From assembly GCF_016907335.1 (NCBI RefSeq), contig NZ_JAFBBT010000001.1:3451807-3515806 (forward strand): a stretch of 64,000 nt of DNA, written 5' to 3'. Positions 1-7,274 of the stretch are shown piece by piece (the stretch's first letter is position 1; each line of letters opens with the position of its first letter). The notes under the pieces are model-generated. The model ran no database searches, was not told the DNA's origin, and saw nothing but the letters and a program-made list of their open reading frames with translations. Origin of the DNA: Curtobacterium herbarum. Lineage in GTDB: Bacteria; Actinomycetota; Actinomycetes; Actinomycetales; Microbacteriaceae. A program made the translations under genes and the position numbers.

Positions 1-45
1 CGCGGCGGAAGCGATGCCGACGGCGGCGGTTCGAGTACCCCTCAT
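1..45 (-). CDS. Possible N-terminus of an exported protein, cut by the window edge
   Basis: On the minus strand an ATG at 45 opens a frame reading MRGTRTAAVGIASAA up to the window edge. A basic start followed by small and hydrophobic residues resembles the beginning of a signal peptide. There is no strong ribosome binding site and only 15 codons are visible, so this is a weak call and no function can be given. Confidence 0.3.
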   Translation of the reverse strand, partial: MRGTRTAAVGIASAA

Positions 46-151
46 GGTCGGATACTCGCAGATCGGCTGCCGGTCGGGGCAGTGGTGCGGGCGGTCGTGA
101 CCAACCTGGAACCAGGTCGATGCGTCCGAGGACGACCGGTCGGACCGCCGG

Positions 152-496
152 TCAGCTCGTGGAGCCCTCGTCCCACTCGATCGTCAGGGTGCTGTTCATG
201 ACGCCGGGGTCGGACGCCTCGATCGGCCCGCCACCCGAGTCGCCGTCGGCCACCACGACCGCGCTCGCCTGGCCGCCGTACGGCGGGTGCGGGACCTCGT
301 CCCAGGTCACGCTCACCCGCTCGCCCGGCACCAGGTACCCGACGTCGCGCCCGACGATCGCACCGAAGTGCACCCAGACGTCACGCACCGGTGCCGGGAG
401 GCCCGGATCACCGCCGACGACCGGGTCCAGGTCGACGACTCCCCAGCCGTCGTCCGCGTTCCAGCTGCGCACCGTCCCGGGCGTCGTCGTCGTCAT
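152..496 (-). CDS. Divergent cold-shock-domain-like protein
   Basis: This 114-aa protein starts GTVRSWNADDGWGVV and continues to a VWVHFGAIVG motif and then LVPGERVSVTWDE. That order is the cold-shock domain pattern: strand 1 with an aromatic residue, the RNP2-like VHF motif, then a G-x-R/V strand. It is longer than the 65-70 aa of a typical CspA, with an inserted loop around residues 24-37 and a 35-residue acidic tail. It lies 7 bp downstream of aroC on the same strand and may be co-transcribed with it. Single-stranded nucleic acid binding is inferred from the fold only. The start at 496 gives a clean domain N-terminus. Confidence 0.72.
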   Translation of the reverse strand: MTTTTPGTVRSWNADDGWGVVDLDPVVGGDPGLPAPVRDVWVHFGAIVGRDVGYLVPGERVSVTWDEVPHPPYGGQASAVVVADGDSGGGPIEASDPGVMNSTLTIEWDEGSTS

Positions 497-503
497 CGGT
501 CCG

Positions 504-1613
504 TCATGCGCTCGGCCAGACCGGGCCCTCGATCGGCGGGACCGGCAACGACACCGCTCCGTCGTACGCCCGGTGGAGCAGCATGTGGTCCATCAGCACG
601 AGCGCCAGCATCGCCTCGACGACCGGCGTGGCACGGATCCCGACGCACGGGTCGTGCCGGCCCTTGGTCTCCACGACGGTCGGTGTTCCGTCACGGTCGA
701 TCGACCGACGAGGCGTGCGGATCGAGCTCGTCGGCTTGATCGCGATCGAGACCCGCAGCTCCTGACCGGTCGAGATCCCGCCCAGGACCCCACCCGCGTT
801 GTTGCTCGCGAAGCCGTCCGGGGTCAGTTCGTCGCCGTGCTCGCTGCCGCGCTGGCTGACGCTGTCGAAGCCGGCACCGATCTCGACACCCTTGACCGCG
901 TTGATGCTCATCATCGCGCTGGCGATGTCCGCGTCGAGCTTGCCGAAGAGCGGCTCGCCGAGGCCTGCCGGGACGTTCCGCGCGACGACGTCGATCCGCG
1001 CACCGCACGAGTCACCGGCGGCACGGAGCTCGTCCATGCGCTGCTCCAGCCGCGGCACGACCGCGGCGTCGGCGGCGAAGAACGGGTTCAGCGGGATCTG
1101 CGACTCGTCGACGAACGGCACCGCGATGTCGTCGAGCTGGCTCATCCACCCGACGATCTGCAGGTCGCACTCGCTGCGGAGCCACTGGCGGGCGATCGCA
1201 CCGGCCGCGACCATCGGCGCCGTCAGTCGGGCGGACGAGCGCCCGCCGCCGCGAGGGTCGCGCAGGCCGTACTTGCGCCAGTACGTGTAGTCCGCGTGGC
1301 CCGGCCGGAAGGTGTCGAGCAGGTCCGCGTAGTCCTTGCTGCGCTGGTCCTCGTTCCGGATCACCAGCGCGATCGGCGTGCCCGTCGTCCGACCCTCGTA
1401 GACGCCGGACAGGATCTCGACCCGGTCGGGCTCCCGCCGCTGGGTGACGTGCCGGGAGGTCCCGGGACGCCGCCGGTCCAGGTCGTGCTGGATGTCCGCT
1501 TCGGTCAGGGGGATGCCCGGAGGGCATCCGTCGACCACGCAGCCGACCGCAGGACCGTGTGACTCGCCGAAGTTGGTGACGCGGAACAGTTCTCCGAACG
1601 TGCTGCCGGACAT
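504..1613 (-). CDS. aroC: Chorismate synthase, enterobacterial-type sequence
   Basis: AroC converts 5-enolpyruvylshikimate-3-phosphate to chorismate using reduced FMN, the last step of the shikimate pathway. The 369-aa protein carries the family signatures: FGESHG near the N-terminus, [29 protein letters not shown] around residue 135 and a conserved C-terminal [15 protein letters not shown] region. The N-terminus (residues 5-16 reading [12 protein letters not shown]) and the [20 protein letters not shown] block match the Escherichia coli form closely. The usual actinobacterial enzyme begins M-L-R-W/V-L-T-A-G-E-S-H-G and sits beside aroK and aroB. Neither neighbour is here, so this may be a second, laterally acquired copy. 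The downstream gene on the same strand is a cold-shock-like protein. Confidence 0.97.
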   Translation of the reverse strand: MSGSTFGELFRVTNFGESHGPAVGCVVDGCPPGIPLTEADIQHDLDRRRPGTSRHVTQRREPDRVEILSGVYEGRTTGTPIALVIRNEDQRSKDYADLLDTFRPGHADYTYWRKYGLRDPRGGGRSSARLTAPMVAAGAIARQWLRSECDLQIVGWMSQLDDIAVPFVDESQIPLNPFFAADAAVVPRLEQRMDELRAAGDSCGARIDVVARNVPAGLGEPLFGKLDADIASAMMSINAVKGVEIGAGFDSVSQRGSEHGDELTPDGFASNNAGGVLGGISTGQELRVSIAIKPTSSIRTPRRSIDRDGTPTVVETKGRHDPCVGIRATPVVEAMLALVLMDHMLLHRAYDGAVSLPVPPIEGPVWPSA

Positions 1614-1746
1614 GGGTCCTCCAGATCAGTGGTCAGGTGCACGGGCGCGCGGTGGCCAGGCGACCCTCGACCGTAGCGCGACGAGCCTGATCATGGGGCA
1701 TCGCCGGGTCGTGGAGCGCTCGGACGACGGCGCGTCCACGCGCGTG

Positions 1747-2346
1747 TCAGACGAGTGCGACCGCGCCCCACCCGGCGCGCATCCGGGCGACGGCTCGATC
1801 CCACCCCGACAGCAGGTCGCCGTCGTCGCGCATCATCGACTGCATCTGCAGCCCTTCGTACAGGGCGACCAGCTGCTCCGCCGCGTGCCGGGGTGAGGTG
1901 CCGTGCGGCTCGCGACCGGCGACGACGTCCCGCACCAGGGCGAGGGTGATGTCCTCGAACGACCGGACGTACTGACTCCGGAACCAGCCGGCCGCGGGGT
2001 GGGTCGGCGCCGAGGCAGCACTGAGCGTCGCGATCCGGATGCGGACGAGCCCCGGGTCCGCGAGCCCGGACTCCAGCCGGGCGCGCAGGTACGCGGCAGC
2101 GCCCTGCTCTTCGGCGATCGGCCAGAGTGCCTGACGGTCGCCGTTGTTCCAGCGGTTCATGACGGCGACGACGAGCAGTTCCCACACCGGGTAGGCGTCG
2201 GTGACGTCCTGCGGGGTGAGGTCGGCGAGCGCGGCGACCTCGGCGGGTCCGACGGCGTGGAAGTCGGACCGGCGGAAGGCCTCGATCGCCGCCCGGACGA
2301 CACGGGGACGGAGGTCGACGTCGGGCGCGGGCATGAGGACGATCAT
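1747..2346 (-). CDS. TetR-family transcriptional regulator
   Basis: This 199-aa protein has an N-terminal helix-turn-helix region (VVRAAIEAFRRSDFHAVG, then VAALADLTPQDVTDAYP), where the last block stands in place of the usual G-x-x-x-x-x-Y-x-H/Y-F recognition segment. A helical ligand-binding domain of the TetR type follows, with the typical PGLVRIR and LVALYEGLQMQ segments. I place the start at the ATG at 2346; an ATG at 2334 is equally possible, and the frame stays open further upstream without coding character. It lies 89 bp downstream of the carboxylesterase on the same strand, so it may control that gene. The ligand is unknown. Confidence 0.85.
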   Translation of the reverse strand: MIVLMPAPDVDLRPRVVRAAIEAFRRSDFHAVGPAEVAALADLTPQDVTDAYPVWELLVVAVMNRWNNGDRQALWPIAEEQGAAAYLRARLESGLADPGLVRIRIATLSAASAPTHPAAGWFRSQYVRSFEDITLALVRDVVAGREPHGTSPRHAAEQLVALYEGLQMQSMMRDDGDLLSGWDRAVARMRAGWGAVALV

Positions 2347-2435
2347 CCGGCCCGGGCCCCGGTGGCGCGACCGCCAGTTCGAGGGGTGGGGCCGAGCCCG
2401 TCGCCGGGCCGCGAGTGCTCGGCTCCGGTCGAACG

Positions 2436-3785
2436 TCAGCCCCGGTCGAACGTCAGCGTCTCGTCGTCGGCCGCGGTGATGCGTCCGGTACGCGCGAACT
2501 CCGCCCAGATCGCCCGGTGTCCCGGCCCGCGGCGTTCCACCGCCGCCCAGTCCTGCTCCGGCACGAACCGGCTGCCGGCCCACGCCGCCCGGTCGCCGAG
2601 CAGCAGTGGCACGTCGCTCATGTGCACCGCCCCCGTCGGCCGGACGGTCACCCCGCGGTGCAGCCGGTAGACGACGGCCCGACCGCCGGCGGCGCGGTGT
2701 CGGGCGGCGAAGGCCCGGGCGTCACGGCCGTAGATGACCTCGCTGAGCGGGCGGACGAGCCACCAGCGGAGCAGCGCCCGCCCGACCCGGGTGCGCGCGA
2801 CGGCCGGGAGGCCCGGGATCATCGGCACGTAGAGGGCGGCCTCGTCGGTGGCGGACCCGATGAGCACCTCCACGTGCGGGGCCGCGCGGCGCCACGCGTC
2901 CGCCAGGTCCCGTTCCGCGGGCAGCGGCGCGTGTCCGTACTGCGTGCCGAACGGCATCCCACCGCGCAGTCCGTACGGCAGCGCCACCTTCTCGGCGGCC
3001 GCCTGCAGTTCGAGCACGTCGTCCAGCGCGGTGCCCGGTGTGACGGTGCCGACCGCGCGGAGCATCGCTCGGTTCATCCGCGCCCGCCGGCGTGAGAGCC
3101 CGAGCGGCGCGCTCTGCACGATGGCCCGCTGGAACAGCCCGGCCGTGCCCTCGGCGACCATGAGGTGCGCGATCGCGTCACCGCCGGCCGACTGCCCGAA
3201 CAGGGTGATGCGCTCCGGATCGCCGCCGAGCCCCGCGATGTTGGCGTGCACCCAGCGCACCGCCTCGACCAGGTCGAGCAGCCCGAGGTTCGCCGGCACC
3301 CGCTCCCCGTCGCCGAGGAACCCGAGCACGCCGAGCCGGTACGTGACCGCGACGACGACGACCCGCTGCTCCTCGGCGAGCGCCCGCGGGTCGTGGATCG
3401 GGATGTCCCCGCCGCCGACGACGTACGACCCGCCGTGGATCCACACCATCACGGGCAGCAGCTCGTCCTCGCCGAGGTCCGCGGGCACCGTCACCGACAG
3501 GGCCTGGCAGTCCTCGGACACCTGGGCCTCGATCGGGTGGATGAGCTCCTCGAGCACCGGCGTCGCCGGCTGCGGCGGCACCGGCGCGGGGGTGTCGGCG
3601 ACGAAGTCCGCCGTGAACGGCGGCACCGGCTGCGGTCGCCCGAACCGCTCGGCGCGGGCGTACGGGATCCCGAGTGCGCGGACCACACCGCCGTCGCGGT
3701 GGCCGACGATCCGGCCGACGGGCGTGCGGAAGGTGCGGGTCGTCGCGGCGGTCACCAGGCAACCGTACGACGGTCCTGGAGGCAC
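2436..3785 (-). CDS. Type B carboxylesterase (para-nitrobenzyl-esterase-like)
   Basis: This is an alpha/beta-hydrolase of the carboxylesterase B family that hydrolyses ester or amide bonds of small substrates. It has the N-terminal GIPYA motif, SEDCQALSVTVP, the oxyanion-hole motif WIHGGSYVVGG, the nucleophile elbow FGQSAGG near residue 200, and a C-terminal GAVHMSDVPLLLG segment that supplies the catalytic His. At about 449 aa it is shorter than the usual 480-550 aa. Both plausible starts are GTG codons, at 3785 and at 3755; the later one gives a tighter N-terminus and neither has a clear ribosome site. There is no signal peptide, so it is probably cytoplasmic. The TetR gene downstream is a likely regulator. 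Confidence 0.9.
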   Translation of the reverse strand: MPPGPSYGCLVTAATTRTFRTPVGRIVGHRDGGVVRALGIPYARAERFGRPQPVPPFTADFVADTPAPVPPQPATPVLEELIHPIEAQVSEDCQALSVTVPADLGEDELLPVMVWIHGGSYVVGGGDIPIHDPRALAEEQRVVVVAVTYRLGVLGFLGDGERVPANLGLLDLVEAVRWVHANIAGLGGDPERITLFGQSAGGDAIAHLMVAEGTAGLFQRAIVQSAPLGLSRRRARMNRAMLRAVGTVTPGTALDDVLELQAAAEKVALPYGLRGGMPFGTQYGHAPLPAERDLADAWRRAAPHVEVLIGSATDEAALYVPMIPGLPAVARTRVGRALLRWWLVRPLSEVIYGRDARAFAARHRAAGGRAVVYRLHRGVTVRPTGAVHMSDVPLLLGDRAAWAGSRFVPEQDWAAVERRGPGHRAIWAEFARTGRITAADDETLTFDRG

Positions 3786-3910
3786 GGATCACGTCACACA
3801 GGGATGAAAACTACACAGCGGGTGGTTTCTGCGGTAGCGTCGGATCGTCTCGCCGTGGAGCAGTGTCTCCGTCGGCCGCACACCACGTCAGGATCGAAGG
3901 AGCCTCTGCA

Positions 3911-4711
3911 ATGCCCACCACCTCTGTGCAGCTGTACTCACTGCGCGATGCGATCGCCGAAGACCTCGACCAGGCCATCGCCCGGGTCCGCGAGATCGGC
4001 TACGAGAACGTCGAGCCCTACGCGTTCGTCGAGCGCGCCACCGACCTCGAGCGTGCGTTCGCGTCCACCGGCCTGAAGGCCCCCTCCGGGCACGTCGCCG
4101 TGATCGACGCCGACGACACCGCCCCGATCTGGGACGCAGCGGAGCGCCTCGGCATCCACACCGTCATCGACCCGTTCATCCCGACCGACCGCTGGCAGAC
4201 CGCCGACGACGTCGCGAAGATCGCCGAGCGCGTCAACGTCCTCACCGCCGAGGCCGCGTCCCGTGGCCTGCAGTTCGGGTACCACAACCACCAGTGGGAG
4301 TTCACGAACAAGGTCGACGGCCGCACCGTCTACGACCTGTTCGTCGAGCAGCTCGCGCCGGAGACCGTCCTCGAGGTCGACACGTTCTGGGCGACCGTCG
4401 GTGGCGCGGACGCCGCTGCCGTGCTCCGTGGCCTCGGCGACCGCGTCGTCGCCATCCACGTCAAGGACGGCAAGGTCGACGGTGACATCCGCACCGCACT
4501 GCCCTCGTCCGAGAGCGCCCTCATCGTGCCCGAGGCCCTGCAGCGCGCCTTCGAGAACCAGACCCCGGCCGGCCAGGGCGACGTCGACGTTGCGGGCATC
4601 CTCGCCGCGGCGCCGCAGGCCATCCGCGTCGTCGAGTTCGACGCGTACAAGGGCGACGTCTTCGAGGGCATCACCGAGTCCCTCACCTGGCTGAAGGACA
4701 ACGACAAGTGA
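3911..4711 (+). CDS. Sugar phosphate isomerase/epimerase family protein (xylose-isomerase-like TIM barrel)
   Basis: This 266-aa protein belongs to the AP endonuclease 2/xylose-isomerase-like TIM-barrel family. It begins TTSVQLYSLRDAI and carries the metal-site motifs YENVEPYAF, FGYHNHQWEF, VLEVDTFWATVGG and VVAIHVKDGK, with the closing VVEFDAY strand. Such enzymes isomerise or epimerise keto-sugars or inositol derivatives. The ATG at 3911 follows a strong GAAGGAG ribosome site. Its stop overlaps the GTG of the next gene by four bases, so the two are translationally coupled. The partner dehydrogenase suggests a shared sugar or polyol catabolic route; the substrate cannot be read from the sequence. 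Confidence 0.93.
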   Translation: MPTTSVQLYSLRDAIAEDLDQAIARVREIGYENVEPYAFVERATDLERAFASTGLKAPSGHVAVIDADDTAPIWDAAERLGIHTVIDPFIPTDRWQTADDVAKIAERVNVLTAEAASRGLQFGYHNHQWEFTNKVDGRTVYDLFVEQLAPETVLEVDTFWATVGGADAAAVLRGLGDRVVAIHVKDGKVDGDIRTALPSSESALIVPEALQRAFENQTPAGQGDVDVAGILAAAPQAIRVVEFDAYKGDVFEGITESLTWLKDNDK

Positions 4712-5817
4712 GCCGCACCGGCATCGGCATCATCGGCGCGGGGAACATCTCCACGCAGTACCTCGAGAACCTGACCCAGTTCGCCGACGTCGAGGTCCGC
4801 TTCGTCGCCGACGTGCTGCTCTACCGGGCCGCCGCGCAGGCCGAGAAGTACGGCGTCGCCGGTTCCGGCAGCGTCGACGAGCTCCTGGCCCGTGACGACG
4901 TGCAGATCGTCATCAACCTGACGATCCCGGCCGTGCACGCCGAGGTCGACCAGCAGATCATCGACGCCGGCAAGCACGTGTGGAGCGAGAAGCCGATCGC
5001 CACCGACCACGACTCGGCAGCGGCCGTGCTCGCGTCGGCGCAGGCGAAGGGCCTCCGCGTCGCGACCGCTCCGGACACCGTGCTCGGCGCGGGCATCCAG
5101 ACCGCACTGCGGGCCATCGCGCGCGGGGACATCGGCGAGCCGCTCACCGCGACGACCCTGTTCCACGTGCCCGGACCCGAGGCGTGGCACCCGAACCCGG
5201 ACTTCCTGTTCGCCACCGGTGCCGGTCCCCTGTTCGACATGGGCCCGTACTACGTGACCACGCTCGTGCACGCGTTCGGCACCGCTTCGCGCGTGCAGGC
5301 CGTTTCATCGAAGTCGCTCGACCGCCGCACGATCGCGTCTGGTGACCGTGCCGGCGAGACCTTCCCCGTCGAGGTCCCGACCCACCACGCCGCGCTCATC
5401 GAGTTCGCCGGCGGGCAGTCCGCCCAGTCGACGTTCTCGTTCCAGCACGCGCTGCCGCGGATGGGCTTCGTCGAGATCAACGGCACCCTCGGCACGATCT
5501 CGCTGCCGGACCCGAACACGTTCGAGGGTGAGTCGACCCTCTGGCGCTACGGGCACGACGAGCCCGAGACCCTGCCCGCCGTCGGTTCGACCTGGGGCCG
5601 TGGCACCGGAGTCGTGGAGCTCGCCCGCGCGATCGCCGAGGACCGACCGGAACGCGCCTCCGGTGCCGTGGCCCTGCACGTCCTGGACGTGCTGCTCGGC
5701 ATCCGCGACGCCGCCGAGTCGGGCTCGGCAGTCGAGATCACCTCGTCCGTCGACGCGATCCCGCCGCTGCCGGAGGACTTCGACCCGGCCGCCGCGGTCC
5801 TGACCGCCGGAGAGTAG
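4708..5817 (+). CDS. Gfo/Idh/MocA-family NAD(P)-dependent oxidoreductase
   Basis: This 369-aa protein starts with a Rossmann fold (IGIIGAGNIS) and has the family EKPIA motif near residue 94, where the Lys is the catalytic base. The C-terminal substrate domain has GPLFDMGPYYVTTLVHAFG, with the Asp and His/Tyr positions used in dehydrogenation. Members oxidise or reduce sugars and inositols with NAD(P). It starts at GTG 4708 in a four-base overlap with the upstream isomerase and ends just before a strong terminator, so the operon has two genes. No transporter or regulator is attached on this strand. Confidence 0.93.
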   Translation: MSRTGIGIIGAGNISTQYLENLTQFADVEVRFVADVLLYRAAAQAEKYGVAGSGSVDELLARDDVQIVINLTIPAVHAEVDQQIIDAGKHVWSEKPIATDHDSAAAVLASAQAKGLRVATAPDTVLGAGIQTALRAIARGDIGEPLTATTLFHVPGPEAWHPNPDFLFATGAGPLFDMGPYYVTTLVHAFGTASRVQAVSSKSLDRRTIASGDRAGETFPVEVPTHHAALIEFAGGQSAQSTFSFQHALPRMGFVEINGTLGTISLPDPNTFEGESTLWRYGHDEPETLPAVGSTWGRGTGVVELARAIAEDRPERASGAVALHVLDVLLGIRDAAESGSAVEITSSVDAIPPLPEDFDPAAAVLTAGE

Positions 5818-5833
5818 CCGCAGCCCCACCACC

Positions 5834-5868
5834 GGAACGGCCGGCCCTCCTCCAGGGTCGGCCGTTCC
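5834..5868 (+). terminator. Rho-independent-type hairpin after the isomerase/dehydrogenase operon
   Basis: GGAACGGCCG pairs perfectly with CGGCCGTTCC, and the inner CCCT/AGGG pairs close a short loop. It sits 16 bp after the dehydrogenase stop. There is no long T-tract, as is common in high-GC actinobacteria. Confidence 0.85.
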
Positions 5869-5899
5869 GCGTTCCCCGGCGACCGGGCAGGATGACCGC

Positions 5900-6595
5900 A
5901 TGGGCAACGCGTTCTCGACCGGCTGGCGCATCGCCCGCACACGGCGGTCGGAGTTCCTCGACCCGGCCCGGCTCCGACGCCGGACCGTCGTGACCGGCAC
6001 GGTCGCCGTCGTCTCGGGCACTGTCATGGTCGTCGCCGATCTGCTCTGGGGCATCTTCGACGGGCCGTGGCCCCTACGCCTCCTGGCGATCGTCTGCTTG
6101 GCGGCCGCACTCGGGTGCCTGGTCGGAGTGTTCCTCCGGGTCCACCGTCGGGATCTCGACCTCCGAGGCACCGCCGCCGGGACCGGGACCGGCGACTGGC
6201 GCCGCGATGAGCGCATCGCACGGCAGTTCGCCGCCCGTGCTCCGGCGATGCTCCCGGAGGACCGCGACGAGATCCTGGCCCGGGCCGAGCGCACCGTCGG
6301 ACCGTCCGTCGCCCTCGCGGCCCGGTTCGTCCTGCTGCCGATCACCTGGGCGCTGGTCTGGGCGGGAGCGCTGCTGTCCGGCCTCGGCTCGCTCGACTCC
6401 CCGTTCGTGTTGTTCTGGCCCCCGATGCTCATGCTGCTGCAGTCGGCCACCTTCATCACGGCGGTGACGAACATCGGGCGGTCCGACGCCGCACGCCGCC
6501 GTGCCCTTGCGCTCGAGCCGGCCCCGGTCGTCGAGGCACCGCCGCGTCGGAACAACGACCCCCGCGGCTCGAAGATCGGTCTCCCCGGCGACTGA
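5900..6595 (+). CDS. Four-helix membrane protein of unknown function
   Basis: This 231-aa protein has two hydrophobic segments near residues 29-50 and 59-80, a hydrophilic and acidic middle (residues 85-125, including DRDEILARAERTVG), and two more hydrophobic segments near 135-155 and 160-185. It ends in a proline- and arginine-rich tail. The layout of paired helices around a cytoplasmic linker is seen in many actinobacterial membrane proteins without assigned function. It starts at ATG 5900 and stands alone between a terminator and the truncated gene at 6602. I recognise no catalytic motif. Confidence 0.8.
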   Translation: MGNAFSTGWRIARTRRSEFLDPARLRRRTVVTGTVAVVSGTVMVVADLLWGIFDGPWPLRLLAIVCLAAALGCLVGVFLRVHRRDLDLRGTAAGTGTGDWRRDERIARQFAARAPAMLPEDRDEILARAERTVGPSVALAARFVLLPITWALVWAGALLSGLGSLDSPFVLFWPPMLMLLQSATFITAVTNIGRSDAARRRALALEPAPVVEAPPRRNNDPRGSKIGLPGD

Positions 6596-6601
6596 CCCCG
6601 G

Positions 6602-6790
6602 TTGCGGCAGGCAAGAAGTGGGAGTCAGATCCGACGTGGGCAGGTGTTCGCGTGGGGCATGCCTTCGATCACCTTCGTCCTCATCGCTGGCCACTTGCTG
6701 GCGTGCGTCCTGGCGTACATGCACACCGCTCCGATCAATGCTGCGCACCGGGCCACCGACGAGAGTGGCCGCGGGTTTTCTCCCGGGCGC
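6602..6790 (+). pseudogene. 5' fragment of a small membrane-protein gene; paralogue of 19613-20020
   Basis: A TTG-started frame encodes a hydrophobic stretch followed by MHTAPINAAHRATDESGRG. The intact minus-strand gene at 19613-20020 has MHTAPIDAAYRATDESGRG at the same place. By eye, about 32 of 48 residues match. After the GRG motif (about 6773) the similarity stops: the paralogue continues with two more membrane helices, while this frame runs on into arginine-rich sequence with no membrane character up to 6982. I read it as a gene truncated by whatever brought in the lower-GC accessory DNA that begins here. Confidence 0.6.
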
Positions 6791-6974
6791 GCGACCGGGC
6801 GCGACGAACGTCTTCCCGACCACAGCCTTGCGATCTCCGACGCATGTGATCTCCGGCGTCACAATCGATCACGTCAATATGTCTGTCCGTCCGACCCGAC
6901 GTACGTCCATCTCGCCGTACTTCCTCTGTACGTCGATGCCGTCCGTTCGCAATCTGAGGACACTACCAGTTTGG

Positions 6975-7002
6975 TTGAGTGACGAGGCGGTAGACCTATA
7001 GC
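6975..7002 (+). promoter_or_regulatory. Candidate promoter for the lanthipeptide operon
   Basis: TTGAGT (6975-6980) and TATAGC (6997-7002) are separated by 16 bp, with the precursor start 54 bp downstream. Both boxes resemble the vegetative sigma consensus. This is a reading by eye; no start site is known. Confidence 0.45.
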
Positions 7003-7055
7003 CTGCGCGTGGGGCGGGCATGGGGTCGCCCGACAACTGAAAGAAGGGGACAGGA

Positions 7056-7274
7056 ATGGACGCTGCAACCATTTCCGAAGCATGGCTCTCCGGGGCCGAC
7101 ATCGAGGACGGGCAATCGCCCAGCCCTGTCGATCGCCTGGAAGAATTCGCGTTCATGCCGAGCGGATGCGTCTTTGAAAGCGCGATTACCGATCCGAGCG
7201 GATGTGATCCAACGACCACTGTCTGTGGCACCGTCGCGCCTTGCGTCGGCACGCAGAGAGTGTGCGGGTGCTGA
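7056..7274 (+). CDS. Class II lanthipeptide precursor (LanA)
   Basis: This 72-aa peptide directly precedes the LanM gene. The acidic leader (about residues 1-36) contains SPSPVDRLEEFAFMPSG. The C-terminal half has six Cys at 38, 50, 57, 63, 70 and 72 and about nine Ser/Thr, which suits formation of several lanthionine rings. The VCGT and terminal VCGC segments recall the end of actagardine/michiganin-type peptides, but the C-T-x-T-x-E-C lipid-II motif of that group is absent. There is no double-glycine cleavage site. The ATG at 7056 follows a good AAGGGGACAGGA ribosome site. The stop overlaps the proposed LanM start, implying translational coupling. The real core boundary is not readable from sequence. 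Confidence 0.75.
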   Translation: MDAATISEAWLSGADIEDGQSPSPVDRLEEFAFMPSGCVFESAITDPSGCDPTTTVCGTVAPCVGTQRVCGC

